From the NCBI RefSeq assembly GCF_003994255.1, contig NZ_ML133851.1:62001-126000 (forward strand): 64,000 bases of DNA, in the 5' to 3' direction. The notes below the pieces were generated by a model that saw only the letters and a list, made by a program, of their open reading frames with translations, did no database searches and was not told the DNA's origin. This document shows positions 1-11,244 of this stretch, piece after piece. The translations under genes were made by a program, and so were the position numbers. This stretch comes from Brachybacterium paraconglomeratum. GTDB taxonomy: Bacteria; Actinomycetota; Actinomycetes; Actinomycetales; Dermabacteraceae. Position 1 is the stretch's first letter. Each line of letters opens with the position of its first letter.

Positions 1-603
1 GCCGAGCCGGGCCAGCGCCCTGCGGGACTGGTCCACGAGGACCACGAGATGGTTCGCGGCGTGGGCGAGGGAGGCGTGGTAGAGCGGGCGGTCGCCCTCG
101 GCGATGACGACGGCCTCGCCGCCCATCTCCACCACGAGCGCGGCGGCGACGGGCAGGAACTCCTCGGTGGCGGTGATCCCCATCGGGCATCCGACGAGCC
201 GGCGCAGGTCCGTGCGGGTGCCGGTGAAGGTCATCGCCGGGTGGATCGCGAGGGTCGCGGCGCCGGCGCGGGCGAGCGGGGCGAGCACCTCGGTGCCGTA
301 GCGGCCGGAGGTGTGGACGACGAGCTGCCCGCCGGGGGCGAGGCCGGTCGCGGCGATCCCGCTCGCGAGCGGTCCGAGCTGGTCGTCGGGCACGGCCAGG
401 AGCAGCATCTCGCTGCGCTCGACGAGGGCGGGGACGTCCAGCAGCGGCACACCGGGCAGGAGCTCGGCGGCCCGCTCACGGGAGGCGTCGGAGACGGCGT
501 AGGCGCCGGTGAGCGCGTGCCCCTCGGCGCGCAGCGCGGCGCCGAGGACGGCGCCGACGCGTCCGGCGCCGATCACACCGATGCCGAGGCGGGGCGGGGT
601 CAT
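1..603 (-). CDS. Rossmann-like / DUF2520 domain protein, 3' end outside the window
   Basis: The N-terminal 201 residues are present; the C-terminus runs off the left edge. A Rossmann nucleotide-binding start (IGVIGAGRVGAVLG, a GxGxxG loop) is followed by a second conserved block (HTSGRYG and the IHPAMTFTG segment), as in the F420/NADP-oxidoreductase-like proteins that carry a C-terminal DUF2520. In actinobacteria this family commonly lies just before panC, so panC may follow outside the window; that is inference. The ATG overlaps the stop of the preceding PH-domain gene as ATGA, so translation is probably coupled. Substrate unknown. Confidence 0.85.
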   Translation of the reverse strand, partial: MTPPRLGIGVIGAGRVGAVLGAALRAEGHALTGAYAVSDASRERAAELLPGVPLLDVPALVERSEMLLLAVPDDQLGPLASGIAATGLAPGGQLVVHTSGRYGTEVLAPLARAGAATLAIHPAMTFTGTRTDLRRLVGCPMGITATEEFLPVAAALVVEMGGEAVVIAEGDRPLYHASLAHAANHLVVLVDQSRRALARLG

Positions 604-2291
604 CGGGTCTCCCGCCCGTCGGGGCGCGGGCCGGGGGCGGATGCGGCGGGCCGCTCCTGCTCGGGGGCGTTCCCGGGGGCGGCGCCGGCTGCGATGCCGG
701 TCGACCGCGCGGCGGTGCCGACCGGCGCGAGCGCGGGGCGGGGCCAGCTCTCCCGGTCCCGGTAGCGGCGCAGGGTGCGGGCATCGGCGGCGAGCACGGC
801 GTGCACGGCGAGGGCGTCATCGCGGCGCAGGTTCTCCAGCAGGAGCGAGTCCCCGGCCCCTTCGACGTGGAGGTCCAGCACGCCGAGACGGCGGGCGAGC
901 GGGCCGTCCTCGAGCCTCAGCTCCTGGATCCTCTCGCGGGGGACGATGCTGAGCTTGCGGGACACGAGGCCGCTGCGGTGCACGAGCGCACCCGACAGCA
1001 GGATGCTCACCTCGGTGCGGCGGGCGATCCAGTACCAGCGCACCGGGGTGCGCAGCCCGGGCAGGTCGCGGGCGCGGGCGGTCAGCAGGTGCTCGAGGGT
1101 CGCGAGATCGTCGTCGGTGCCCAGCGGCGCGCTGAGCCGGCCGAGGGTCTGCCGCAGCTCCTCGCGGGTGCCGACCGGGAGCACGCTGGTCGCGCCGTTC
1201 TCGTCGTCGTCATCGATCCCGGCCACGGTCGCGGAGACGGCGGTCCAGCCGGGGCCGCGCCACAGGAAGGGTCGGCGCAGGTCGAAGCGCTGGATGCGAC
1301 CGGCGGCGATGTTGTCGGTGCGCGTGTTGGCCAGGCCCCGCCGCATCCGCAGCCCACGCTCGCTGAAGCGGGAGACGAAGCCCCAGCCGGAGTCGATCCG
1401 GCCGAAGACGTACTTCGGCACCGCGATCGCGGTGGGTGCCAGGGCGACCAGGATCGCGATCGAGAAGCCCTCCTGCCACAGGGCGAGGAGCACCGCGACG
1501 ACCACGCCGACGACGCTCATGACGATCCCGGTGAGGAATCCGAGGTCCCGCACGAGGGAGCGGACGAGCCGCTCGGTGGGGATCCTCGCGATGAGCTCGC
1601 CGTCGGTCACCCCGTCGTACAGGACCTCCTCGAGACGACCGCCGCGCTCGCGCGCGACGTCGCCGGAGTCCTGATGGCCCGCCGCGGCGGAGGAGCCCGC
1701 GGTCGGGCCGCCGGCGAGGGCTGCGCGGGCCTCCGCGCCCGTCTCGTCGGCCGGAGCGCCCTCGACGGAAACGGCGGAGGAGCTCGCGGCCGACGTCCCG
1801 GCCGCGACCTCGAGGATGCCCAGGCGCAGCTCCTCGGCGCGGGCGGAGGAGACGTACTCGATGTCGAGATACGACTCGCCGCCGCCGGCGACCTCGACGC
1901 GCACCTTCGCCAGCCCCAGCAGTCGGGCCAGCAGCGGGCGCTCGATCGAGACGGACTCGATGCGTGCCCGCGGCGCGTACTCGCGGGAGCGGCTGATCAT
2001 GCCGCTGTGGACGGAGACGCCGTCCTCGTCCACCGCATAGGTGGTGAACCACCAGCTGAGGGCCGACAGGATGATCGCCACGAGGACGACGACGAGCAGG
2101 ATGCCCAGTCCGATCAGCGCGCGACGGATCGTGAACTCGTTCGCCAGCTGGGCGATGTTCTGGGCGGTGAGCACCGCGATGATGCCCACGACGACCTTCC
2201 AGCCGGTCACCAGCGGCGTGATCGGATGCGTGCGGTGGCGGGGCGCTCCCGGGACGGGATCGGGATCGGGATCGGGGCCGGGGGCGGTCAC
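600..2291 (-). CDS. PH domain-containing membrane protein, YdbT-like
   Basis: A 563-residue protein with three bacterial PH (bPH_2) modules separated by hydrophobic pairs. Module 1 follows SWWFTTYAVDEDGVSVHSG, module 2 lies around ERGLRMRRGLANTR, and module 3 around VHRSGLVSRKLSIVPRERI. Membrane segments lie near residues 30-75 and 240-280. The family pairs with YdbS-type small PH proteins, and the smaller partner is directly upstream with a 4-base ATGA overlap. The C-terminal 45 residues are Pro/Ala/Gly-rich and probably disordered. Function of YdbS/YdbT pairs is poorly defined (membrane or envelope stress is suggested in Bacillus relatives). The family call is firm; the role is not. Confidence 0.85.
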   Translation of the reverse strand: MTAPGPDPDPDPVPGAPRHRTHPITPLVTGWKVVVGIIAVLTAQNIAQLANEFTIRRALIGLGILLVVVLVAIILSALSWWFTTYAVDEDGVSVHSGMISRSREYAPRARIESVSIERPLLARLLGLAKVRVEVAGGGESYLDIEYVSSARAEELRLGILEVAAGTSAASSSAVSVEGAPADETGAEARAALAGGPTAGSSAAAGHQDSGDVARERGGRLEEVLYDGVTDGELIARIPTERLVRSLVRDLGFLTGIVMSVVGVVVAVLLALWQEGFSIAILVALAPTAIAVPKYVFGRIDSGWGFVSRFSERGLRMRRGLANTRTDNIAAGRIQRFDLRRPFLWRGPGWTAVSATVAGIDDDDENGATSVLPVGTREELRQTLGRLSAPLGTDDDLATLEHLLTARARDLPGLRTPVRWYWIARRTEVSILLSGALVHRSGLVSRKLSIVPRERIQELRLEDGPLARRLGVLDLHVEGAGDSLLLENLRRDDALAVHAVLAADARTLRRYRDRESWPRPALAPVGTAARSTGIAAGAAPGNAPEQERPAASAPGPRPDGRETR

Positions 2292-2860
2292 AGCGCCGCC
2301 ATCAGCTCGACGCCGCGCGCGGTGAGCAGGGCGCGCAGGCGCTCGGCCTCGTCCTTCGGCAGGCCGGGCAGGGTGACGCCGGCGCCGTCATGGGCGGTGC
2401 TGAGCGTGAGCTTCGCGAGGCCGTAGCGGCGGTCCACCGGCCCCTCGTCGATCTTCACCGACTGCACGCGGCCGTAGGGGATCGTGTGCACGGAGCGGAA
2501 CATGATCCCGAGGGCGACGGTGAGGTCCTCCGCCCCCTCGCGATAGCCGATCGCCCGCACCCGTCGCGGGGTGAGCGCGAGGCCCTGCACCACCAGCACC
2601 AGCGGCACGATGGCCGTCAGCCCCAGCCACCACCACCCGGTCAGGACCGCCGCGACGATCGCGCCGATGGTCAGCAGCACCCCGATCAGGTAGCCGGGGA
2701 TCCCTGCGAGATAGCGGGCCGGGACGAGCTTCGGCGAGACCGGCTGCAGACCCTGCTCGCCGAGTCGCGCCCCGGCGGCGTCCGAGACCTCGGTCGGCGG
2801 GGCGTCGTGGGGCATCGCCGTGGGGAGCGGCGGTCGGGCATCGTGCGCGGAGGAGGTCAT
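2288..2860 (-). CDS. PH domain-containing membrane protein, YdbS-like
   Basis: 190 residues: a Pro/Ala-rich cytoplasmic head, two hydrophobic segments around residues 53-95 (YLIGVLLTIGAIVAAVLTGW and the LTAIVPLVLVVQGLAL stretch), then one bPH_2 module in which REGAEDLTVALGIMFRS leads to VQSVKIDEGPVDRRYGL. This is the usual YdbS layout. It overlaps the YdbT-like gene by 4 bases. It lies 151 bases downstream of the DUF3180 stop, so it may have its own promoter or be read through from the folate operon; I see no convincing -10 box in that gap. No Shine-Dalgarno decides the start, but the ATG fits the family. Confidence 0.85.
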   Translation of the reverse strand: MTSSAHDARPPLPTAMPHDAPPTEVSDAAGARLGEQGLQPVSPKLVPARYLAGIPGYLIGVLLTIGAIVAAVLTGWWWLGLTAIVPLVLVVQGLALTPRRVRAIGYREGAEDLTVALGIMFRSVHTIPYGRVQSVKIDEGPVDRRYGLAKLTLSTAHDGAGVTLPGLPKDEAERLRALLTARGVELMAAL

Positions 2861-3011
2861 GGGGACATCGTGTCATCCCGGACCGGAGGCGCTGTGCGAC
2901 GCTCGGCGCTGTCCGCCCCACCGAAGGTCGGTCCTCGCCCGTGCCCCGCTCCGCCGACCGACAGGTCGCAGGCCCGTCTCCCGGCGGAGTCGGAGGGCGC
3001 GGGGCGAACGG

Positions 3012-3518
3012 TCAGGACCCGGCTTCCGCGCCTTCGGCGGAGCCGTCGCCGTCGGGTGGGAGCTTTCCCCATCGCTCCACGATCACCCCGAGCACACCCA
3101 GCACGATGCCGGAGACCGCGGCGGCGGCGGTCGGAAAGATCGCGCCGAGCAGGTCGCCGGTGCCGGTGATCAGCAGGAAGAGCGCCTGGCCGGCGAAGAA
3201 CCCGCCCATGATCGCGCCGGTGTAGGCGCAGGCCCGGGCCAGCAGGACCGTGCGATAGGCGGTGGGCAGGTCGATCTGGTGACGGCGCGGTGCGTAGGAG
3301 GGCTTGTCGCGACGCTCCTCGCTCTCCTGGAGGTAGCGGCGCATCGGGAGGCCGTAGGCGAGCAGCACCGCGGCCAGGGCCAGCAGCACCAGGGTGGTCA
3401 GCCAGCCCGCGATCGGGAGGGAGTGGCCTCGGGCGGCGAGGGTCTCGAGCATCTGGGCCCCGAAGCCCGCACCGATCACGAGGATCAGCACGAGCACCGG
3501 GATGTTCAGGGGCCTCAC
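3012..3518 (-). CDS. DUF3180 family membrane protein
   Basis: 168 residues with four predicted membrane segments: residues 4-24 (IPVLVLILVIGAGFGAQML), 34-58, 85-110 and 120-145. The middle loop carries PMRRYLQESEERRDKP and ends in an acidic tail. DUF3180 proteins are actinobacterial and commonly sit after folK, as here. The start is GTG at 3518, giving a GTGA overlap with the folBK stop. This pins the start and argues for co-translation with the folate genes. Molecular function is unknown; it is the last clear member of the folate block. Confidence 0.88.
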   Translation of the reverse strand: MRPLNIPVLVLILVIGAGFGAQMLETLAARGHSLPIAGWLTTLVLLALAAVLLAYGLPMRRYLQESEERRDKPSYAPRRHQIDLPTAYRTVLLARACAYTGAIMGGFFAGQALFLLITGTGDLLGAIFPTAAAAVSGIVLGVLGVIVERWGKLPPDGDGSAEGAEAGS

Positions 3519-4480
3519 GACTCCGCCGCTCCCTCCCCCGTCCGGGAGGGCGGGTCGTCGAAGCCCTCGAGGGCCGGGCCCGGGCGCAGGTCCTCGCGGT
3601 CCGCGGCGCGGGCGAGGAGCGCCTGGACCGGTCCGTGGCCGGGCAGCTCGGCGGCGGGGTCCGCGGCATGCCAGGGGCCGAGCACGAAGGCGCGCTCGTG
3701 GGCGCGGGGGTGGGGCACGGTGAGGTCGGGGTCCTCGCTGCGCCAGTCGCCGTAGGCGATCACGTCGACGTCGAGGGTCCGCTCGCCCCAGCGCACCAGT
3801 CGCTGCCGTCCGGCGGCCCGCTCGGCGCGGTGGGCCAGGGCAAGGAGGTCGTGGGGACCGAGCTCGGTGGTCACGCCGACCACGGCGTTGAGATAGGCGC
3901 CCTGGCCGTCCGGCCCGCCGACGGGGGAGGTCTCGAGCACGGGCGAGGTCCAGGCGATCTCGGTGCCCGGGTGGGAGCCGAGCACATCGAGCGCCCCGCG
4001 CAGATACGTCTCGCGGTCGCCGAGGTTGCTGCCGAGCGCGAGCACGGCGAGGACGGGGCGCGCGTCGCGCTCGATCGCGACGGCCACCCCGCCGACGGGC
4101 AGTCCGACCGGGGCGGCGGGCTTGTGCACGCGCACGCCGACGCGGCGCACCAGCGGGTGGCCGGTCTCCTCGAGGATCCTCTCGGCGATCCGCTCGGCGA
4201 GGGTCTCGACGAGGTCGTGGGGGCCGGCGCCGATCTCCTCGTGCACGGCCGTGACGACCTCGGCGTAGTTCACGGTGCGGGAGAGGACGTCGGTGCGGCC
4301 GGCCGCGGCGGTCGAGAGGTGCAGGACGACGTCGACCGCGAACTCCTGGCCGATCTCCTTCTCCGCGGCGAGGACGCCGTGATGGCCCCAGGCGCGGATG
4401 CCGGTGACCTCGATGCGGTCCAGGCGTCCGATCGACGCCGGCGCGGAGCCGTGATGCGCGCTGCCATCGTGCGGGTTCAT
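3515..4480 (-). CDS. folBK: bifunctional dihydroneopterin aldolase / HPPK (FolB-FolK fusion)
   Basis: 321 residues, two folate enzymes in one chain. Residues about 10-128 are FolB (DRIEVTGIRAWGHHGVLAAE, with the LVETLAERIAERI helix), which turns dihydroneopterin into 6-hydroxymethyl-dihydropterin. Residues about 132-305 are FolK (LALGSNLGDRETYL, RWGERTLDVDVIAYG, VPHPRAHERAFVL), which pyrophosphorylates that product with ATP. The fusion gives two consecutive cytoplasmic steps. The ATG overlaps the folP stop (ATGA), and the gene's own stop overlaps the DUF3180 start. FolB-FolK fusions are known in several actinobacteria, so this is not a frameshift artefact. Confidence 0.95.
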   Translation of the reverse strand: MNPHDGSAHHGSAPASIGRLDRIEVTGIRAWGHHGVLAAEKEIGQEFAVDVVLHLSTAAAGRTDVLSRTVNYAEVVTAVHEEIGAGPHDLVETLAERIAERILEETGHPLVRRVGVRVHKPAAPVGLPVGGVAVAIERDARPVLAVLALGSNLGDRETYLRGALDVLGSHPGTEIAWTSPVLETSPVGGPDGQGAYLNAVVGVTTELGPHDLLALAHRAERAAGRQRLVRWGERTLDVDVIAYGDWRSEDPDLTVPHPRAHERAFVLGPWHAADPAAELPGHGPVQALLARAADREDLRPGPALEGFDDPPSRTGEGAAES

Positions 4481-5334
4481 CGGTGCCTGCTCCGACGCAG
4501 CCGGTCCCCGACCCGCACCGCGGCGAGGTTGGAGGGGACCTCGTGGACGCGCACCGCCCAGGCGCCGTGCTCGGCGCTGTAGGCGCTGATCGCGGCGGTC
4601 GCCGCGTCGCGGTCCACGCCGAGGGCGCTGACGAAGCGCTTGCGGGAGGCGCCGATGAGGACGGGCAGGCCGTGGGAGGCGATCGCGTCCCAGTCCGCCA
4701 GCAGGTCCCAGTTCTGCTCCCCCGTCTTGGAGAAGCCCAGGCCCGGATCGGCGACGAGGAAGCGGTCCTCGATCCCGGCCTCGCGCAGCGTGCTGAGGCG
4801 GTCGCCGAGCTCGGCGGTGCTGTCGTGGGCGACGTCCTCGTACCGGGCGAGGTCATTCATGACGTCGCTGTGGCCGCGCCAGTGCATCGCGATGAACACC
4901 GGCGGGGTGCCCAGACGCGTGCGCAGCTCGGCGACCTGCGCGCCCATCCGCACGTCGGCCTGGCCGGCGGAGACATCGTTGACGATGAGGGCCCCGCCCG
5001 CGATGCTCGCGGCGGCGACGGAGGCGCGCATGGTGTCCACGCTGAGCACGACGTCCTCGGCGGCGAGGGCCTCGACCACGGGGATCACCCGGCGCAGCTC
5101 CTCCTCCTCGGGGACGCGCGGGGCCCCGGGGCGGGTGGACTCCCCGCCGATGTCGATGATCGCGGCGCCCTCGGCGACCAGGCGGCGGCCGTGGGCGATC
5201 GCGTCGGGGGCGCTGTCGTGCTCCCCGCCGTCGGAGAAGGAGTCGGGGGTGACGTTCAGGACCCCCATGACGAGGGTGTCGTCCCCGCCGAGGCGGTCCG
5301 GCAGTCCCTCGGGTCGGCGCACGGGGATGGTCAC
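4477..5334 (-). CDS. folP: dihydropteroate synthase
   Basis: Joins 6-hydroxymethyl-dihydropterin pyrophosphate to p-aminobenzoate; it is the sulfonamide target. 285 residues, a TIM barrel with the family signatures VMGVLNVTPDSFSDGG, IDIGGESTRPGAP and DPGLGFSKTGEQNWDLL, and SRKRF for pterin/PABA binding. The start is GTG at 5334, four bases after the folE stop. An ATGA overlap couples it to folBK. Length is normal for the family. Confidence 0.96.
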   Translation of the reverse strand: MTIPVRRPEGLPDRLGGDDTLVMGVLNVTPDSFSDGGEHDSAPDAIAHGRRLVAEGAAIIDIGGESTRPGAPRVPEEEELRRVIPVVEALAAEDVVLSVDTMRASVAAASIAGGALIVNDVSAGQADVRMGAQVAELRTRLGTPPVFIAMHWRGHSDVMNDLARYEDVAHDSTAELGDRLSTLREAGIEDRFLVADPGLGFSKTGEQNWDLLADWDAIASHGLPVLIGASRKRFVSALGVDRDAATAAISAYSAEHGAWAVRVHEVPSNLAAVRVGDRLRRSRHR

Positions 5335-5338
5335 GACC

Positions 5339-5905
5339 TCACCGTCCGTTGATCAGGGCCATGGCCTCGCCGCGGGTGCTCGGGTTGTCCCGGAGCATGC
5401 CGCGCACGGCACTGGTGATGGTGCGGGCCCCGGCCGCGCGCACGCCGCGCATCGACATGCACATGTGCTCCGCCTCGATCACGACGATGGCGCCGGCGGC
5501 GCCGAGCTCGTCCATCAGCGCATCGGCGATCTGGAAGGTGAGCCGCTCCTGCACCTGCGGGCGTCGGGCGTAGACGTGGACCAGGCGGGCGAGCTTGCTC
5601 AGCCCCGTGACGGCGCCGCCGCCGGGGATGTACCCCACGTGCGCCATCCCGTGGAAGGGCAGCAGGTGGTGCTCGCACATCGAGTGGAAGGCGATGTCGC
5701 GCACGAGCACCAGCTCCTGGTGCTCGATGTCGAAGGTCGTCGACAGCGGCTCGTGCGCGTCCTGGTCCAGCCCCTCGAAGACCTCGGCGTACATCCGCGC
5801 CACCCGCGCGGGGGTGTCCAGGAGGCCGTCGCGGCCCGGGTCCTCGCCGATCCCGGCGAGGAGCTCCCGCACCGCCGCCTCGACCCGGGGCCGGTCCACC
5901 GCCAT
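5339..5905 (-). CDS. folE: GTP cyclohydrolase I
   Basis: Converts GTP to 7,8-dihydroneopterin triphosphate, the first folate step. 188 residues. The zinc and active-site cluster is visible as [12 protein letters not shown], followed by [19 protein letters not shown] and [14 protein letters not shown], all diagnostic of FolE type IA. The ATG ([12 protein letters not shown]) lies one base after the ftsH stop; in-frame starts further upstream would lie inside ftsH and add residues not expected for the family. It is cotranscribed between ftsH and folP. Confidence 0.96.
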   Translation of the reverse strand: MAVDRPRVEAAVRELLAGIGEDPGRDGLLDTPARVARMYAEVFEGLDQDAHEPLSTTFDIEHQELVLVRDIAFHSMCEHHLLPFHGMAHVGYIPGGGAVTGLSKLARLVHVYARRPQVQERLTFQIADALMDELGAAGAIVVIEAEHMCMSMRGVRAAGARTITSAVRGMLRDNPSTRGEAMALINGR

Positions 5906-5906
5906 C

Positions 5907-8045
<2,139 letters not shown>

Positions 8046-8049
8046 CGGT

Positions 8050-8604
8050 TCAGTCCTCGTAGACCGAGCGTGCGAGGACGCCCACGTAGGGAAGGTTGCG
8101 GTAGTTCTCCGCATGGTCGAGCCCGTACCCGATGACGAACTCGTTGGGGATGTCGAAGCCGACGTACTTCACGTCGATCTCGACGCGCGCGGCCTCGGGC
8201 TTGCGCAGCAGCGTCGCGATCTCCACGGACTTCGGCCCGCGGGAGCGGAGGTTGGCCAGCAGCCACTTCAGGGTCAGGCCCGAGTCGATGATGTCCTCGA
8301 CGATCAGGACGTTGCGCCCGGTGATGTCGCCGGAGAGGTCCTTGAGGATCCGCACCACGCCCGAGGACTTCGTGCCCGAGCCGTAGGAGGAGACCGCCAT
8401 CCAGTCCATCTCGACCTTGAGGTCGATGGAACGGGCGAGGTCCGCCATCACCATCACCGCCCCCTTGAGGACGCCCACCAGGATCGGGGGCTCCTCGGCG
8501 TAGTCCGCGGCGATCTGCGCGCCGATCTCGGCGAGCCGGTCACGGATCTGCTGTTCGTCCAGCAGCACGCGGTCGACATCGGGGTGGGGGTGCGTCTGGG
8601 GCAC
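8050..8604 (-). CDS. hpt: hypoxanthine phosphoribosyltransferase
   Basis: Purine salvage: hypoxanthine or guanine plus PRPP to IMP or GMP. 184 residues, with the PRPP-binding motif [14 protein letters not shown], the early [17 protein letters not shown] loop and the C-terminal [14 protein letters not shown] region. The GTG start at 8604 is preceded by a strong GGAGGAG at a spacing of about 6 bases. This fixes the N-terminus, since longer in-frame extensions have no family similarity. It sits between tilS and ftsH, the conserved order. Confidence 0.95.
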   Translation of the reverse strand: MPQTHPHPDVDRVLLDEQQIRDRLAEIGAQIAADYAEEPPILVGVLKGAVMVMADLARSIDLKVEMDWMAVSSYGSGTKSSGVVRILKDLSGDITGRNVLIVEDIIDSGLTLKWLLANLRSRGPKSVEIATLLRKPEAARVEIDVKYVGFDIPNEFVIGYGLDHAENYRNLPYVGVLARSVYED

Positions 8605-8647
8605 GCGGATCTCCTCCAGGTGATGTGGTGGGTGCGTCCGCCGCGGC

Positions 8648-9742
8648 TCACGGAGCGGGACGGCGCCACACCAACAGGCCGTCACGGCGAGCGACCTCGA
8701 TCCTACCCGGAACGGGCACCGCTGCCTGACCGTGCCATGAGACGACCAGCGCATCCAGCGCGAGCACCTGCCTGCGCAGCAGCGATTTCGTGGATCCACC
8801 TGCGTCACCTGCATCGATTGCGCGCTGAGCGGAACGGGAGGCGTCGCGCAGCACGCGGGTGCGCACGGGGGCGGGGACGGCGGCGAGGGCGTGGACGTCG
8901 AGGTGCAGCAGGTCGCCCTCCTCGGCGAGCTCCCCGGCGTCGCGGCGCAGGGCGGGCAGCAGCGCCCGCGCCTCCTCGTCGAGATGGTCCACATCAGGGC
9001 GGACCAGGTCGGCGCTGCGGGCGAGGTTCTCGTCGATCTGCTCCCCGAGGATCTCGCGCAGCAGCGGCAGGGCCCGGTGGCGCACCCGCGAGCGCAGCAG
9101 CTCGGGATCCGCGTTCATCGGATCCTCCCACCACTCGAGGTCGTGGAGGGTGCAGATCTCCTCGGTGTCGGCGCGTCGCAGGGCCGTGGTCTCGTCCCGG
9201 CCGGTGCCGAGGAAGGGGCGCAGCAGGTGGCCGCGGCTGCGGCGGATCCCGGCGAGCGCCCGGGGCCCCGCGCCGCGGGCGAGGGCCATCAGGACCTGCT
9301 CCGCCTGGTCGTCGAGGGTGTGGCCCAGCAGCACGGCGAGCGCACCGCGCTCCCGGGCGAGGTGCTCGAGGGCGTCGTGTCGGGCGGTGCGGGCGGCGTT
9401 CTCGAGACCGCCGGGCGTGGCGAGGTCGACGGACGGCGTGAGCACGTGCGCCTCGGCGCCCAGCCGCTCGGCCTGCGCGGCGGCGCGCGCGGCGACGGAG
9501 GCGGAGCCGTCCTGGAGCCCGTGGTCGACGATCGCGGCCTCGGTCGCGAGCCCCATCCGCTCCCCCACCCAGCAGGTGGTCGCCAGCAGCGCGAGCGAGT
9601 CGGCGCCCCCGGAGACGCCGACCAGCAGGCGCGGGGAGAGGTGGCCGGAGCCGGTGTCGTCGGCGAGCTGCTCGAGCCGCTCGGCGAGGGCGGCGCGCAC
9701 GGCGCGGCGGGCACGGGCGACCACGGGAGGAGGGCCGGCCAT
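8648..9742 (-). CDS. tilS: tRNA(Ile)-lysidine synthetase
   Basis: Modifies C34 of the CAU-anticodon tRNA-Ile to lysidine, so that it reads AUA; essential in most bacteria. 364 residues. The N-terminal N-type ATP-pyrophosphatase domain carries the PP-loop SGGADS at 44-49, then [10 protein letters not shown] and [20 protein letters not shown], and [11 protein letters not shown]. The C-terminal part is short and ends in a [16 protein letters not shown] substrate-binding-like strand, so it is a compact actinobacterial form. The ATG shares one base with the dacB stop (TGATG). Confidence 0.93.
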   Translation of the reverse strand: MAGPPPVVARARRAVRAALAERLEQLADDTGSGHLSPRLLVGVSGGADSLALLATTCWVGERMGLATEAAIVDHGLQDGSASVAARAAAQAERLGAEAHVLTPSVDLATPGGLENAARTARHDALEHLARERGALAVLLGHTLDDQAEQVLMALARGAGPRALAGIRRSRGHLLRPFLGTGRDETTALRRADTEEICTLHDLEWWEDPMNADPELLRSRVRHRALPLLREILGEQIDENLARSADLVRPDVDHLDEEARALLPALRRDAGELAEEGDLLHLDVHALAAVPAPVRTRVLRDASRSAQRAIDAGDAGGSTKSLLRRQVLALDALVVSWHGQAAVPVPGRIEVARRDGLLVWRRPAP

Positions 9743-11151
9743 CAGTCGACCTGCACCATCTCGGCGGCGACGTCGTCGACCGCGGCGCGGGCGGCGTCCG
9801 CGTCGGCTCCGTCGAAGCCGTGGACCACGATCGAGTAGCCGACGGTGCGACCGTCGGGGAGCACGGTCACGCCGGCGAGGGTCGCGGCACCGCCGAGATA
9901 GCCGGTCTTGCCGCGCACCTGCCCGGCGGCGGCCGGGTCGTCGCCGTGGCCGAAGCGGTCCGCGAGCGTGCCCGAGAGCGCCGCGACGGGCACGTCGTAG
10001 AGGATCTGCTCGAGGGCGGGCACCTCGCCGGAGGCGACCTGGGCGAGCACCGCGGCGAGCAGCGCCGGCGGGACCCGGTTCTCCCGCGAGAGGCCGGAGC
10101 CGTCGCGGAGGTCGAGCCCGGCGAGGTCCTCCTCGGGCAGTCCCATCTCGGCGCCGAGCTCGCGGATCTCCGCCTCGACGGCGGCGGCGGCGCCGGCGGG
10201 GGTGGTCTCCTCGCCGCGGGAGAGCGCCACCAGGTGCGCGAGGAGCTCGGCGGTGGTGTTGTCGGAGATGAGCAGGGTGTGGCGCACGATCTCCGAGAGC
10301 GGCTCGGAGGAGATCTCCGCGGCGGGCGCGCCCTCCGGGGCGGCGGCCGCGGTGATCCCGCCGGTCACCTCGAGGCCCTCCTCGCCGAGCAGCTCGGCGA
10401 AGCGCCGGGCCGCGTCGCCGGCGGGATCGGTGGACTTCGGGCCGTACTGCTCCCCGTCGAGCCATCCCTCCTCGAGCGCGAGGGAGGCGGTGGGCGTGAC
10501 CCAGCCGCCCGCCGTGCCGTTGTCGCCCCAGGCCGGGTTCGCCCCGCCCACGAGATACGAGTCGTCCAGGGCGAGGGAGACGGCGGTGGTCCCCTGCTCG
10601 GCCGCCAGCGCCGCCGTCTGCGCGGCGAGCTCGCGCAGATCCTCCTCGGTGAGGGTCATGTCACCCTCTCCCGCCAGGGTCACCACGCCGTCCTGGACGG
10701 TCGCGCGGGTGACCAGCACCTCATCCCCCGTGTACTGCCGCAGCACGGCCGCGGCGGTGAGCAGCTTGAGGGTCGAGGCGGGCACGAGGGCGCTGGACGA
10801 GTCCCGCTCGGCGAGCACCTGGCCGTCCTCGGCCGCGACGACGCTGAAGGCCAGGCCGCCGCCCACGACGGGCAGCTCCGCCTTCGCGGCCATGCGCTGC
10901 TGCAGGTCGGCAGGGTCGACCGGGGAGGGCGAGGAGCCGACGGGGGCCACGGCCCCGGCCGGATCGACCCGCTCCCAGTCCTCCGCGACGGCGCGGGGGC
11001 CGGAGCCGGGGTCCTCCTCGGCGCTGCGCACGGTGAGCACGCCGGGGAAGGCGTCCATCAGGTCGCCGAGGACGTAGAAGCTCACGGGCAGTGCCGCGCA
11101 CATCACGACGGCGACGGTGCGCCACATGCGCTCGGTTGCTCGAAGGGCCAT
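9742..11151 (-). CDS. dacB: D-alanyl-D-alanine carboxypeptidase/endopeptidase, PBP4 (S13) family
   Basis: Exported penicillin-binding protein that trims peptidoglycan cross-links. 469 residues. A single signal-anchor lies at about 11-33 (VAVVMCAALPVSFYVLGDLM), followed by an acidic linker and then the three active-site motifs: STLK (in VPASTLKLLT), SDN (in LLISDNTTAELL) and KTG (in VRGKTGYLGG). It is the first gene of the tilS-hpt-ftsH-fol unit. A TATCGT -10 box lies 6 bases before the ATG with no Shine-Dalgarno, so the mRNA is probably leaderless. Confidence 0.93.
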   Translation of the reverse strand: MALRATERMWRTVAVVMCAALPVSFYVLGDLMDAFPGVLTVRSAEEDPGSGPRAVAEDWERVDPAGAVAPVGSSPSPVDPADLQQRMAAKAELPVVGGGLAFSVVAAEDGQVLAERDSSSALVPASTLKLLTAAAVLRQYTGDEVLVTRATVQDGVVTLAGEGDMTLTEEDLRELAAQTAALAAEQGTTAVSLALDDSYLVGGANPAWGDNGTAGGWVTPTASLALEEGWLDGEQYGPKSTDPAGDAARRFAELLGEEGLEVTGGITAAAAPEGAPAAEISSEPLSEIVRHTLLISDNTTAELLAHLVALSRGEETTPAGAAAAVEAEIRELGAEMGLPEEDLAGLDLRDGSGLSRENRVPPALLAAVLAQVASGEVPALEQILYDVPVAALSGTLADRFGHGDDPAAAGQVRGKTGYLGGAATLAGVTVLPDGRTVGYSIVVHGFDGADADAARAAVDDVAAEMVQVD

Positions 11152-11157
11152 GCCACC

Positions 11158-11167
11158 ACGATATGGT
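11158..11167. promoter_or_regulatory. overlapping divergent -10 boxes of dacB and ppa
   Basis: The minus strand reads TATCGT (11163-11158), 6 bases before the dacB ATG. The plus strand reads TATGGT (11162-11167), about 78 bases before the ppa start. The two hexamers share the central TA step, so the two polymerases should compete for the site. No good -35 hexamer is visible on either side. Confidence 0.5.
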
Positions 11168-11244
11168 GTCCCGGTCATCGGAAGCGGCCCCTGGGGCCGG
11201 AGGAATGAAGTGGCCCACGGGGCCGGAGCAATGGAGCGGCTGTC

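Noticed and set aside
3515-4480. folB and folK fused by a frameshift or sequencing error
   Set aside because: The reading frame is clean, both domains are complete, and the fusion is known in related actinobacteria.
11206-11244. An alternative ATG start for ppa with GGAGGA upstream
   Set aside because: That ATG is in another frame and touches the GGAGGA; the GTG at 11245 gives the correct pyrophosphatase N-terminus.
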